From Aquatica leii (taxonomy: Eukaryota > Arthropoda > Insecta > Coleoptera > Lampyridae), in NCBI GenBank assembly GCA_035610365.1, contig CM069432.1:276557482-276621481 (forward strand): DNA of 64,000 nucleotides. The letters are read 5' to 3'. The stretch's first letter is position 1; every line of letters starts with the position of its first letter. A model generated the notes under the pieces. The model had not been told where the DNA came from and did not search any database. It saw only the letters and a program-made list of their open reading frames with translations. The translations under genes and the position numbers were made by a program. This document shows, piece by piece, positions 1 to 11,070 of this stretch.

Positions 1-140
1 TTCTAGAATTGTCAGGGCTGGGCACATGATGCTTGCGTAGGAGTGTCGGAAAATGGAGAATTTATTTGTTTAAAGTGTTTTTGAGATCTGATTTAAAAAT
101 AAAACAATTAAAATAACTATTTGAAGAAGAAATAAACCCA

Positions 141-1132
141 ATGAATTACTATGAAGAGTTAACAATGGATCATCAAAAAGAAACCACTAACAAGTTCAAA
201 GTTGTACCTTCAAGCTTTGATGGTAAAGTTTTATGGTCAACCTACCATAAACAGTTTAAAGCCGCAGCTATAACTAATGCTTGGAGCAGAAAGCGACGTG
301 TTTATTAGCGGCTTTATGTGGAGAAGTGCTTGAGATATTGAAGACCACCACAAAAAAAAGTACTAACTCTTAATTCCACGTTTAGAAATGAGAACAGGTG
401 TACTTAAAGCAGCAAAACTGACATCGAACCGAGACGGTCATAAACTCCGCCCTGACACTAGAAAGCATCGAGGAGATACCGCCACAAATACTTTGGGAAA
501 GATAAGTGACGAATTTGGATTACGGTAAAATAGGGCACGTACAACGACACCGTACTAAACCTAAGAAGAACACAAAAAGAATTCTCGAAAGTTTGGTACG
601 ATTTGACCAACAGAGACAGAAGTTAATCTGATCTAGTCATGTACTGGATACTACAATTTAAATTGCATTGCCTATGGAGCAATTGCACAGTATTTATCTC
701 GATGGCAAGATCAATGCAAGAAGTGTTTAGTTACTGATTGACGCGGGACCGACAAAGACCGTTATTCGTCCGGACATATTACGGAAAAATGAAAAGATAG
801 TACCAGTAACAGCACGACTTTGAACGGCGACGGGGTAAATAATACTTACTCATAGACAAATACAAGTGACCATTGGTTTAGGAAATGAAGTACTCAACCA
901 TCAAGTATTAGTATCCGACACCACGGAAGAAATTATCCTGAAAATGGACGTTATAAAAAAATATGGGTTCTATTTGGATATAAAGAACGATATTCTGAAG
1001 ATTAACAGTGAAGGATTTCTTTTTCATCAGTCAGAGAAGACAGCCGTGCGAGACTTATTGAGTAAAGACGTGACTGTGTTTGCAAGAACTGAAAGTGTGG
1101 TGATGGTACGCTTGGGTAGAAATCTCCGGTAA
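141..1132 (+). pseudogene. gypsy gag and aspartic protease remnant
   Basis: A reading frame opens at the ATG at 141 and reaches a TAG at 306. It contains the gag-like stretch VVPSSFDGKVLWSTYHKQF (pattern 'P..FDG...W..Y..QF' seen in arthropod gypsy gag). Frame is lost through 310-700. Around 734-790 a retropepsin start is readable as LIDAGPTKTVIRPDILR, with Asp-Ala-Gly in place of the usual Asp-Thr/Ser-Gly. A second open stretch at 866-1132 carries the protease C-terminal region with MDVIKKYGFYLDIKND (normally 'LGMD.....'). Gag and protease are therefore both non-functional as they stand. Confidence 0.8.
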
Positions 1133-1377
1133 AGTTACATTCGCGCTATGGAACCAATAGAGGGCGTATTAGTTAAAGAACGACTTTTGTACGATTGAAA
1201 AACATGATGCCAGTAAGGATCTTGAATGTCAACTCAAATCCACTCCAGTATCTCCAATTGAGAAATGCGTAAATTCTAGTAAACAAACGTCGCTGAAGAA
1301 GTGTCCAGAACATCTATTAAGCATTCTTACCTCCAAATGCACAAAACCTCAGGCAAGACCAGCTGGCTAAAGTAAAA

Positions 1378-2590
1378 GTGTTGCGCAGTATTAAGATGTG
1401 TGCTCGGTCGATACGACAACATCTACGTCAAATTCAGTTGGCAAAACGAGAAGAAGCCGAACAAATAATTACAGATATGGAGAGAAAAAGTGTGATTGAA
1501 TCTTTAAATGGCCCATGGGCGTTTCCAGTAGTACTCGTAAAAAAAGATGGATCATCGAGATTTTGCGAAGATTACAGACAGCTTAGCGACATTACCAAAA
1601 AGGACAGCTACCCTTGTTGGAGTTGGAACACAAGGAACGTGAAAAACAGCTTTTACGGTTGGAACTGGCTTGTAGCAGTTCACTGTGATGTCCTTCGATC
1701 TGTGTAACGATCCTGCAACGTTTGAGCGTTTGATAGAGATCATCTTGCGCGGACTGTCTTGGAACACGTGATCGTGGTTGGAAGGTCGCTTGAAGAACAA
1801 TTGAACAATTTGAAAGAAGTGTTCCAACGACTACATGGGACAAATCTAAAACTGATACCAAAGTAGTGCCACGTATTTAAGGAAATGCAATACCTTAATC
1901 ATGTCGTATCTAGTAATGGTGTAAAGACTGACCTAGACAAAGTCCGAGCAGTGTAAGCATGGCCAAAACCGATTGACTAGCATCTATTTTGTAGTTTTCT
2001 TGGGTTGTGCACCTATTCTAGACGATTTGTACTTGAATTTGTCAACATTGCCAAACCTTTGACAAAATTGACTAAAGAAAGAGTAGAATTGAGATGGAAT
2101 GAGCCTACAAAAACGCTTTACATCAACTAAAAACAGGACTTAATCACTTCGTCAATTTTAAGTTATCCAAGAGAAGATGGAAAAGTTGTTTTGGATACCG
2201 ACGCAAATAATTTGGCTATAGGTGCGGTCCTTTTGCAGCTGCAAGACGGACAAGAAAAAATAATCTCGTATTTTAGAAAAGTTTTGCCCAGGCAAGAAAA
2301 AAAACTACGTGACTAGGAGAGAGCTCTTAGCAGTCGTCAAGTCCATAGAGCACTTCTACAAATATTTGTATGGACGTAAATTTTTACTAAGAGCGGACCA
2401 CGCCGCTTTTAAAATTGTTATTCCAGAGAGACTTCAAGAGTATGACTACGACACAGAACACCGTGCCGAAAGCAGTCATCGGAACGTTGATGCCTTGTTC
2501 AGAATATCATGTCCGACAGACTGTAGCCAATGTTCGCGACTTGAAAAAAAAGTTGAATGCCTCCGGAGAACTGCTATAGTTAATGACTAG
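1378..2590 (+). pseudogene. gypsy reverse transcriptase and RNase H remnant
   Basis: The reverse transcriptase N-terminus is clear at 1450-1620 (IITDMERKSVIESLNGPWAF, then VLVKKDGSSRFCEDYRQL). The fingers/palm continue after a frameshift near 1690 (FDLCNDPATFERLIE). The catalytic Y-x-D-D segment appears deleted: the text runs from LEH straight to VIVVGRSLEEQL near 1758-1800. RNase H lies at about 2155-2420 with the acidic residues visible in VVLDTDANN, TRRELLAVVKSIEHFYKYLY and LLRADHAAFK. It is followed by a Cys-rich linker to the integrase and a stop at 2588. Several stops and at least three frame changes make it inactive. Confidence 0.85.
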
Positions 2591-2814
2591 TGGAAACCTG
2601 AACAGTTGCGTCGCAAACAAGAAAACAATCGCGAAATAAGGCTACTCCTGAACTGTAAAGAAAGCCGACGACTAACCTGGGAAAAAGTGAGTGTTTTGGG
2701 AAGAAACATTACAACGAACTGGGCGCAGTGGGACTTTTTGATATGAAAATCGTCTTCTTAAGCAATCCCTAGAGAGTGTCGAAGGCACAAAAAACAGACT
2801 GCAGTTGGTAGTGT

Positions 2815-3325
2815 CACAAGTGTTGAAGTATTTTTACGAGAACACTTTGGCGTAAAGAAAACATTAGATGAAGTTCGAAAAAGATTCTACTCGGCAAACT
2901 GCAAAGATGACGTCTTGGAATGGTGCCATAAGTGCACTGTCTGCGCATCAGGAAATGCTCCTGCGCAAAAAAGCGCAAAGCACTGATAAAACAGTATAAC
3001 GTGCGAAGCTCTTTAGAGAGATAGATTATTTCACGAAATGGACGGAGGCTTAGGCTATATCTAATCAAGAAGCAACTACACTTGCAGATGTAATAGTGAA
3101 AGAGTTTTTTTGTCGGTTTGGAGTTCCGTTAGAATTACATTCCGACCAATGCCGCAACTTTGAGTCTGGGCTGTTTTAAAAAGTTTGCCGTTTGCTGGGA
3201 ATTAAGAAAACTAGGACGTCGCTTCTTCATCCTCAATCTGATGGCATGGTTGAACGGATGAATTGAAAAATGGGAAAGTACTTAGCCAAAGTAGTGTCCG
3301 AACATCAAAGAGACTTGGATCATCC
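2815..3325 (+). pseudogene. gypsy integrase remnant
   Basis: The HHCC zinc-binding region is readable near 2840-2980 (EHFGVKKTLDEVRKRFY ... EWCHKCTVCAS). The catalytic core follows with frame changes: FREIDYFTKW (first Asp), VPLELHSDQCRNFES (second Asp) and LLHPQSDGMVERMN (the Glu). The coding sequence ends abruptly after SEHQRDLDHP at about 3325. There it meets a Tc1-type transposase fragment on the opposite strand, so the C-terminal domain and 3' LTR are missing. Confidence 0.85.
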
Positions 3326-3755
3326 ATAATTGCCATAGATCGGTGTGGACGAGCGTTATCGGAAAAGGAAACCAGGGCCCACAACAGCATGAAACTCTGG
3401 CACAATGTTGTTAATCACTTGATTTAAGTATACTTCTGAACTCCCGGAATAACCAACAAGTCGGTACGGCCATCATAACAAATGCCTACACATACATATA
3501 CAGTGTCTCCTTTGAAAGGTGAACTTCTTGTACTGATCGCCGGTATCTTGGCACAAAAAGATGTGTCTAGACACGCCATATCTCGATTCATCGGTGAACA
3601 GTACCAACTTCCACTCTTATGTTGAACTGACACACTCCTGCCCATTCTAATTTTAGTCGCCTATGCTTGCGAGTCAATGGTACACCTCTAAAAAGTCGTC
3701 TGGAACGTAAATTGACATCCCATTAACGTCTTCTGACAGTTTTAGCTGATATCCC
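3326..3755 (-). pseudogene. Tc1/mariner-type transposase fragment
   Basis: Read on the minus strand from 3755 downwards, the translation gives SRRLFRGVPLTRKHRRLKLEW, then CVGICYDGRTDLLVIPG, then EFHAVVGPGFLF and, after a one-base shift near 3362, SDNARPHRSMAIMDD. These are standard Tc1-family blocks, including the second catalytic Asp in DNARPHR. The first catalytic DESR block is mutated (a stop falls there), and the third acidic residue is absent because the fragment ends inside the gypsy integrase. No terminal inverted repeats were recognised. It is a short, dead internal piece. Confidence 0.8.
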
Positions 3756-3759
3756 AAGT

Positions 3760-5934
3760 AAAAATTTTATATTTTATAACGTTTGAGAGAACGTTTACTA
3801 AACAAAACTTATAAAACACCTTTTGTCCTAAGAACGTAACTAAAACGTTCTTACAGTAGCTATAAATGCAAAATGGGTACATATTTATAAAACATATTCG
3901 TTTTTTTACGTGCTTTATGAAGCCAACAAAACACTGTTATGGGATAGTTACGTAAACGTTATATATCGATTACAAAACAGTTTCATGAAAATTTTATAGT
4001 TGGTTGGTTTTTTAGGACAATAGTTTTGATAAAGTTACAAAACATTTTTATAGTGTAGAGCAGCTTCAATAAAATCAAACAGTTATTAAGTACTACTTTT
4101 CGGAACTTAATTATTCCTATTATTTACTTAAACTAAAACTGATGGCTATTTCATGAAAAATGGCAACGTATACAAGTATATATTATTTACACGAAATTTA
4201 ATGAGAAAGATCTACACGGACGTGGTTTTTTGCTACGCAGGAAATTTTACTGTCAATCATGAAGTAGATAGGTCGAAAATTTTAAGTGCGCCGCAGGTTT
4301 AATGAGTATTTAAACAAAACTTTAAAAATCAGTTAAAAAACAAAAAGTTTAAATTTCAATTTTTTATCATAAAACCACTATAGTAGATAGATACCAGTAT
4401 AGAAGCTTTAATTGATGTGTTTTTGTCGTCGAAGTACTGAAATATAAGTTAATTTTATGTTTCTTAAGAATGGCGGCCATGTAAATATATGCAAGTACAT
4501 TTTCAAAATGATCCTTTTTTAATAGAACATTTTTATTATCAAATTTACTCTTATACAACAATTATGATGCATATAGTTTAGGCAAATAAATTGTTGTAAG
4601 ATTTTATACACAAGCTGGCAACCGCGCGCAAGACGTGACAACGTCTTAAAGTCGGTAAGGTAGGAGATGATAAAAATAAAAGTAGGGATACAAATACGGG
4701 TACATGTACGTTAAAAATAATTAATTTTATGTAAATTACGTTTTATGTGGTTTTTTTTATATTATGTATATCTTCGGATTCTGGCCGTGGATAAATGATA
4801 CTACATGTGAATAAAATTGTGTTTATTGCATCTTTATTTCCTGACAACTGTAATTGCCCACAATAGAAAACTTATAAAACGTTCAAATTTAATTACCTTA
4901 GTTTATGTAAAAGTTAACACGGCTGCATCGTATTTTACAAATTTGATTATATTTTGATGAATTTCTAATCGCGTATTCAATAATAAACAGTTAATGAAAA
5001 TGGTCGAGCAGGCGAATCACATATAAAGCAGCGTAACTTAACAATAAGCTGCGATCCATTCATTATTAATCATTCTGAAATAATTAATTCAGCTTCTTCG
5101 AGAAACGGTTGTAGATATGGTGGCAAATCAGGTGGTTTTCTATTACGCCAGTATATCCGAATTGTTTTATAACTATATTTAACACAATAATTATGCGCTT
5201 TAATAGTAGTATTGCTCTATAACTGCTTTGTGTCCTTTTAATTAACAGTTATATTGGAATTTCCGTTGTCAGTAATCTGATCCAGAAAGCAAAATTTTTA
5301 TATAATATTACTAATACAACAATTACATTAAAACTGTGTAATTCAATATACTTTTTATTTTATAGAAAACATAAAAAAAAACATCTGAATTAGTTCTTAG
5401 CTAAAATTTTCGAAGCTTCTACGAGCGCGGTATTATGCAGTTACCAAAAAAATGGGAAAAACGATCACTGATTGAATGTAAAATTTAATAAAAACTATTT
5501 TTGTCAACAAAAACTGGGCGAACTTTCGCATCAAGCTATTTAGTTATAACTAGTAACTTCTATTCAGTTTTTACGTTTGTTTTTTGTTTCAATACGAAAC
5601 TGCAGTGAGTTTTATTTTAGTTAAAATACAAGAAAATTATTTTACAAACGATTTCTCTAAATTTTACAAATTCAACAAAATGAAGATAAATATGTAGTTT
5701 CAGTTTAATTAAATATAAATTAGAAAGTTAAATTTGATTAACAATACGAAGAAGTAACCCTAATAACGACATAATGCAAATCACATTAAGTTTATTTACA
5801 AAACGTCAACATTTGAATGATAAAATAAGTACAAATTAATTACATTTTCTTTTAACTATCAACGTTCAACGTATTTTACTAATGATTTTCAATCGTTAGT
5901 TATAAACGAAACTTGTTTCACAAAAGTACCGAAA
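3760..5934. other. Gene-free AT-rich spacer upstream of Kazal gene 1
   Basis: No coding similarity was found on either strand. Between 3770 and 4060 the text repeats AACGTT-type and ATAAAACA/TACAAAACA-type words several times, with an isolated similar word near 4870, possibly the remains of a degenerate repeat. The rest is plain AT-rich sequence with stops in all frames. No convincing TATA box was seen for the Kazal gene that starts at 5935. Confidence 0.5.
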
Positions 5935-6493
5935 ATGTATACCGCAATCAAAGTTATTTTACGTACGTATTAATATTTTCTATTTTGTTTTATTAATAAA
6001 TTATTTTTAGTTTTGTTTTTAATTTGTTTGATTCCAAACGCAAATGCACAAGATACGTTTCTTAGAAGCAACTTGCGGGGCTCAAGACAAAGGCAAAACA
6101 ACCGACAATCAATTGAATCTACTCAAGAAAACTTTTCTCAAAGTGATGGTTTTCCAGAACAACAAGCAAATAATTTTGGAAATACGTTACAGCAACAAAC
6201 GCAACAACGGCCCGGTGTCATCAGACCTAGTACTATTTCACCGTCTGGTCCGGAAACGACAGCCGCAACAACGAAAGCTCCACAAGCCTATGTAACTTGT
6301 CTTCAAGCTTGTCCAGCAACTCCTGAATATAATCCAATTTGTGGAACTAACAGCGAAACGTTTACTAATTTGTCAAGATTTCGATGTGCTCAAAAGTGTG
6401 GTTTACGTAAGTATTCCATTAATTTAAATAACAAGAATAATATCAATCAAATTGTTTTTAGGGGTTGATATTCTGTTCAACGGAAGATGTTAA
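5935..6493 (+). CDS. Secreted Kazal-type protein 1 (three exons)
   Basis: Predicted exons are 5935-5962, 6011-6406 and 6462-6493, with GTACGT...TTTTTAG and GTAAGT...TTTTTAG introns of 48 and 55 bp; the product is 151 residues. Joining exon 1 to exon 2 creates a hydrophobic signal peptide (MYTAIKVILLLFLICLIP, then NANA|Q as likely cleavage). A Gln/Thr/Ser/Pro-rich linker follows, then a C-terminal Kazal-like domain from about residue 97 with cysteine spacing C-x3-C-x9-C-x14-C-x3-C-x11-C and the hallmark YNPICGTN. The last Cys is the final residue, encoded by exon 3. Kazal domains usually inhibit serine proteases; the residue at the P1-like position is Pro here, so inhibitory activity is doubtful. 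Exon layout and phases match the genes at 21.1 and 45.4 kb. A polyadenylation word AATAAA lies at 6663. Confidence 0.82.
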
Positions 6494-6961
6494 TATCAAT
6501 GCAACATATTTAACTTTTTAGAATCACGTAATTTACCAGGACAAAAACACATTAACATCTAAAATACTATTCATAAAAAAACGTATGAATTTGTAAAATT
6601 CAATTGAAACGGTAAACATTTGGATTTCAAGTTTGTAGTATTGTTGTAGTTATGTTTATTTGAATAAAAATAGACTAATTTTTAATAAATATTAAACAAA
6701 TTTTTTTAATTTATTATATTTACATTTCAAACGCGTTCAACTATTACTTATACGTTGCAGAAACAATGCAAAAATGCAAAGAATAGACAACAAATCAATA
6801 AACGTGGAACAATTTGTTGTTGTTTTATAAAATTAATCAAACCCTATATTTGTATGTTAAAACTACTGTAATAATAGGGTTAGATTTTTATAGAATAATA
6901 ATAATCTTTAAAACTATAGATTGGTAAAAAAATTTAAACAATATACATAAAAAAGGATAAA

Positions 6962-7200
6962 CAAAGTCGCGGCGGCGGCTGGTGGCAAATGTTGCAGGAG
7001 GGTCATATCAAAATTAAAACTTTAAAAATGTATCTTACTTAATAAAGGATTTATATTTAAGATCAATTTATCTGTCTTTGGAATAGACTAAATGATTTTT
7101 ATCGTTCATAATATTTTTAATGCAAAGTAGAAAGTAGCATAATTTTTAGTATTTTTTGGAGGGTCATTGCCCAAATGACCAAATGGAGAAGCCGCCACTG
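6962..7200. mobile_element. Short hAT-like MITE with GATAAA target duplication
   Basis: A 239-bp segment has imperfect inverted ends: GGCGGCTGGTGGC near the left end, and AGCCGCCACTG at the right end, which reads CAGTGGCGGCT on the other strand. Both ends carry the word GGAGGGTCAT just inside. GATAAA occurs directly outside both ends (6956-6961 and 7201-7206), consistent with a target duplication; the full 8 bp expected of hAT is not preserved. No coding capacity. The family assignment rests on the CAGTGGCGG-type terminus. Confidence 0.55.
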
Positions 7201-7379
7201 GATAAACCGGTAGATAAGTTAGTAATAAAATGCAAAACATTTAAACGGAATTTTCGATTTTTAATTAATTCAACATAAATGTATTCCTAATTTTTTTAAA
7301 ATTTGTCCGATTTGTAATACTTAAAAAAAACAATGTTTTAGCATTTATTGCAAATCTTATTTTAAGAAGTGAATTTTAG

Positions 7380-7945
7380 TGTTGAAAACACTTACAAGGA
7401 GCTTCGAAGGCTTGTGTAACGAAACGATGAAACGCTCAGATGAAACAAATCTAGAACTTGCGGTGGTGCTCAATTTCACTTCATTTTTTGCATTTTTCGG
7501 ATGCAATGTTTATTATTATTATTAAACAAGATATTTTTTATGATTTGTTTAATGTTTTAAGAATATAATAACTTTTAATTTCACACAGCAGATCTGAAAA
7601 ATAATTATATTAATTGCAGAATCAGAAACGCGGGAGCTTCCGCCTTGTACGCTGCAAAAACGGTACAATATAGATAAAAATTGCACATAAACATATTTAT
7701 AGAGCACAAAATTTACTGCAAAATAGTTCACGGGAGGGTATAATTATATCTAATAGTTTTTAATTTAATGTAATGTAAGACATTATCGTGTAACTTTGCA
7801 CATGTGTATCTTCTAAACTATAGAAGGTAATTGTACCCTTCCGCGGACTTTTTTATACTGAATTTTGTCCTCTATAAAAATGTATATGTGCAACTTTCCT
7901 CTATCTTGCAACGTTTTAGGGTAGTAGTTTATTTGTTATTCTCAT
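7380..7945 (+). repeat. Dispersed repeat family 1, copy A
   Basis: The stretch from GTTGAAAACACTT to ...TGCAACGTTTTAG is closely similar over about 560 bp to 35885-36575. Shared landmarks are GTAACGAAACGATGAAACGC, CAATTTCACTTCATTTTTTG, GAGCTTCCGC and GGTAATTGTA. This copy lacks the 155-bp MITE that interrupts the other copy and so serves as its empty site. No coding frame and no clear terminal repeats were recognised, so the class is unknown. Confidence 0.75.
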
Positions 7946-8719
7946 TGGGTTTACTTTATTCAGCCTGATGCTGTTTCCAGTTCCTCGTATAATGCAACGC
8001 GCAAAACATCTCCTAAATTCATTTTTTCATACAAAAAAGGCTCTCAAACTTATACATCACAATTGTTATGTTTATAACGGCTACCAAAACGCCGCTGTTA
8101 TATCTTAATCGTTATGGTTAAAAATAACGAGAGTCGATATGAGTGGAACCGTTATAAGTTATACAGCATACCGATTTTACAAAAATAACGATTCGGCTAG
8201 ATAACGACATCGCTATTCATAAGGAGAGTGATATAGCATTAGGCCGATTGTCTGAGAACATTCAACTCATGTGAACCCTGGTGGCGACGGTTCGACAGTG
8301 TGAATACTCTATAAAACGCAGCAGAAGTGTGTCCGAAAAAGAAACATTCTTATCACTGAATCGGAACGGGGGTCACAGGTTAATCTACTAGCAAAAATTC
8401 ATCATAGTTTGCAGGTGTCTTTCTGGTACGTTGATTTGTTCTCCCGCTGTCGGAATAAATCTAAGAAAATTAAGTAAATCATCTTAGTTCAAAAATTGTG
8501 GCGGTTCCGATGCAGGATGGTTTACAAGAAAAACAACTCCATATTTTACCACACTGACAAAGGTACTCTTACCCGCAAAAAAACTGCGGTGGTCACCAAA
8601 ATCAACTAGACCGAAACACACATGACTAAACCGATAATTTATGTTCAATTTTAAAATGCCTAAACGAAATAGTAATTTAATAAATCTGATTTATAATGTT
8701 TTATAATAAAAACTATCAG
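7946..8719. other. Non-coding spacer with possible eroded LTR-like promoter
   Basis: No gene was recognised. Around 8040-8220 the word ATAACG recurs on both strands. At about 8309 a TATA-like CTATAAAACGCAG follows a GC-richer stretch, and an AATAAA occurs near 8454, an arrangement reminiscent of an LTR, but no TG...CA ends or target duplication were found. Confidence 0.3.
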
Positions 8720-8949
8720 TAGGGGAGAGCGGGGCAAGATTGGGCCACGGGGCAAGACGGGGTACCCCCATAATTCAAGTCCAATGAGCTTCCATCTGAC
8801 GGCATTAATCATATTTACTTACAATATCAGTATAGTTAACTACCTCACTAAAAATAACCGAATTTTGTTAACTATCCTGATTGTGACAGCTGATCATTGT
8901 TTTCTGACGTTTGTGATGTAATTTTGTCCTGTTTTGCAAGTCGAATAAG

Positions 8950-9190
8950 GTAAGTTTAATGAAATTATTTTGTTTTCGCATGTAAATGTGTGTATAAAGC
9001 ATTTATTTAGTAATGCAATGATGATGTTACCATAATGTCTATATTACAATTTAAAAAATAACGGACTTTTAACCTAAGAAGTGGCGATGAGGTGTGTCGG
9101 GGATGTAAACATGGGGGCAAGATCAGGACGTCCCCGTCTTGCCCCCCTCCAATTAATTATGTCCTAATTTTATCAATTTTTTACTTTTAG
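8950..9190 (+). other. Predicted 5' UTR intron of the pogo transposase
   Basis: GTAAGTTTAATG at 8950 is a strong donor and TTACTTTTAG ending at 9190 a good acceptor. The transposase ATG (9194) follows three bases later. The placement suggests a non-coding first exon inside the element between the left terminal repeat and the start codon. Confidence 0.45.
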
Positions 9191-9193
9191 AAC

Positions 9194-11054
9194 ATGGTGC
9201 GTAACTATAAACGGAAGACAACTCGGCAGAGTTGGTCTGAAGAGGCAATGGGTGAAGCCATTTCTGCTGTTATCGCAAAAAAGATGGGATGTCGTAAAGC
9301 GGCTGCTACATTTGGTGTTGCTCAGACAACGCTTGAAAGAAAGGTGCTAATGAAAAAGCAAAATCCTGATGTAAACAAACCACTAAAAGAAAGTTTGGGA
9401 CCAAAGAAAAGGATTTTCAGTGACACAGAGGAAGAAGAGTTGGTGTCGTATTTAAGGGATATGGAAAATCGGCTTTTCGGTCTCTCTCCATCTGACTTCA
9501 GAAGATTAGCGTTTTAGCTTGCAGTTAGAAATGGCATCAAGCACTCTTTTAATGTTGACAACGCTACAGCTGGAAAAGACTGGCTGCAATCATTTTTGAA
9601 GAGGCATGAATTGTCACTTAGAAAACCTGAATCTACATCTGCCGCTAGAGCAATGGGATTTAATAAAGTGAGTGTTTCAAAATTTTTTCAACTTCTTTGT
9701 GGTATAATCGATGAATACAAATTGACTGCTGATCAAATATTTAATTGTGACGAGACTGGGATATCGTCAGTGGCAAAGTCGAAATGTAAAATAATAGCAA
9801 CTAAAGGTAAAAAGCAAGTTGGGGCCTTATCTTCAGCAGAACGAGGTCAAACTGTCACCGTGGAAATTTGTTGTCCAATGTTCAATTTCCGCGCCAAAGA
9901 ATGAAGGAAGAACTAATGAATGGAGCGCCACCAGGGAAATGGGCAGAAGTTCACAGCAGTGGATGGATACAGACAGGACTTTTTGAAAACTGGTTTAAAA
10001 AATTCATTAAATTTTCCCAGGTTTCAAAGGATTACCGTGTGTTACTTTCATTAGATGGCCATACGATTCATACTAATAGAAATGGCTCGAGAAAACAATG
10101 TAATTTTACTATGCTTCCCTTCACATTGCACCCACCGTTTGCAGCCCCTCGACGTAGCCTTTATGAAGCCGTTAAGCACGTATTACGACCATGAAATAAC
10201 CACTTGGTTGCGGGCACATCCTGGAAGAGTGGTAACAATGTTTCAAATTGCAGAAATTTTTGGTAAAGTTTATGCACGAGCTGCAACAATGCCAATAGCT
10301 ATGAATGGATTTTCTGCAACTGGGATTTGGACCTGTAACTCCAACATTTTTACGGACGCCGATTTTATTGCAGCTGAAACTACTGAAAGAGCTCACATTA
10401 ACGACGCTGTCATTCCGACTGAAACTATCGAAACAAGAGAAATCGAAGAATCTCAAAACATTCCTGATCTCACCCGCGAGCCGACAAGAACTCCTGAAAA
10501 ACAAAATAGAAGATCCAAGCCATTGACAACTCCACTAAACATCTTGACTCAACAATCAATTTCTAATCTGGCGTCGTGTTCTTATTCCCATGCTGAAAGC
10601 CCTACCACACCTAGCGTTGGAGCAAATAGTTCGTCAACATCATTTGCTATGGTTTCACCTCAAGCAGTTTTGCCTGTTCCTCATGTTGGCAATGATGGTC
10701 AAAAAAGAAAAAGTGTTCGTCGAGGGAAGACCGCAATCCTTACCTCATCGCCCTACAAAAATGATTTGATAGAAAGACAAAAAAAAGTTGTGGTCTCTTC
10801 AAAAAATAAGAGAACATTGAATGGGCAAAGCCAGGTAAAGAATCTACCTAAAAAAATCAAAACAGTCAAAAAAACAGTCATCAGATGAGGAGGAGGACGA
10901 AGATGTGAAATGTTTATACTGCGACTATTTATATTCACAATCGGATGAAGGATGGGTATCTTGCACTGTCTGTAGGAGATGGGCACACTGCTCCTGCGCA
11001 GGAGAAGATGACGAGGATGAGGATCTAGCTCATGTTTGTACCTTTTGTGAATAA
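9194..11054 (+). pseudogene. pogo-type transposase with C-terminal PHD finger, broken
   Basis: The frame starts MVRNYKRKTTRQSWSEEAM, a psq-type helix-turn-helix region (residues 1-60), followed by a CENP-B-type DNA-binding part (DWLQSFLKRHELSLRKPE) and a DDE_1 core: IFNCDETGIS (first Asp), LLSLDGHTIHT (second Asp) and THRLQPLDVAFMKPL (third Asp). A Ser/Thr/Pro-rich linker follows, then a zinc finger at 10909-11051 with spacing CxxC-x13-CxxC-x4-H-x2-C-x13-CxxC, a PHD pattern. Breaks: an in-frame TAG at 9515, frameshifts near 9895 and 10075, and a third near 10880 just before the finger. The TAG lies one base change from CAG. It ends at TAA 11054, only 16 bp before the piggyBac insertion. Confidence 0.88.
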
Positions 11055-11070
11055 ATTTTTATGTTATTAA

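Larger units (their letters stand above)
141..3325 (+). mobile_element. Degenerate Ty3/gypsy retrotransposon (412-like), truncated
   Basis: The order gag - protease - reverse transcriptase - RNase H - integrase on one strand identifies a Ty3/gypsy element. Every domain is still recognisable but carries stops, frameshifts and deletions, so it is an old dead copy. The 3' part is lost: integrase similarity stops near 3325, where a Tc1-like sequence on the other strand begins. No LTR is recognisable in bases 1-140, so the 5' LTR is outside the window or eroded. The integrase motifs resemble those of the second gypsy fragment at 54.2 kb, which may be the same clade. Confidence 0.9.

Noticed and set aside
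3211-3405. A 64-codon minus-strand frame that looks like a single protein.
   Set aside because: It is half Tc1 transposase and half antisense of gypsy integrase; it reflects an insertion junction and not a gene.
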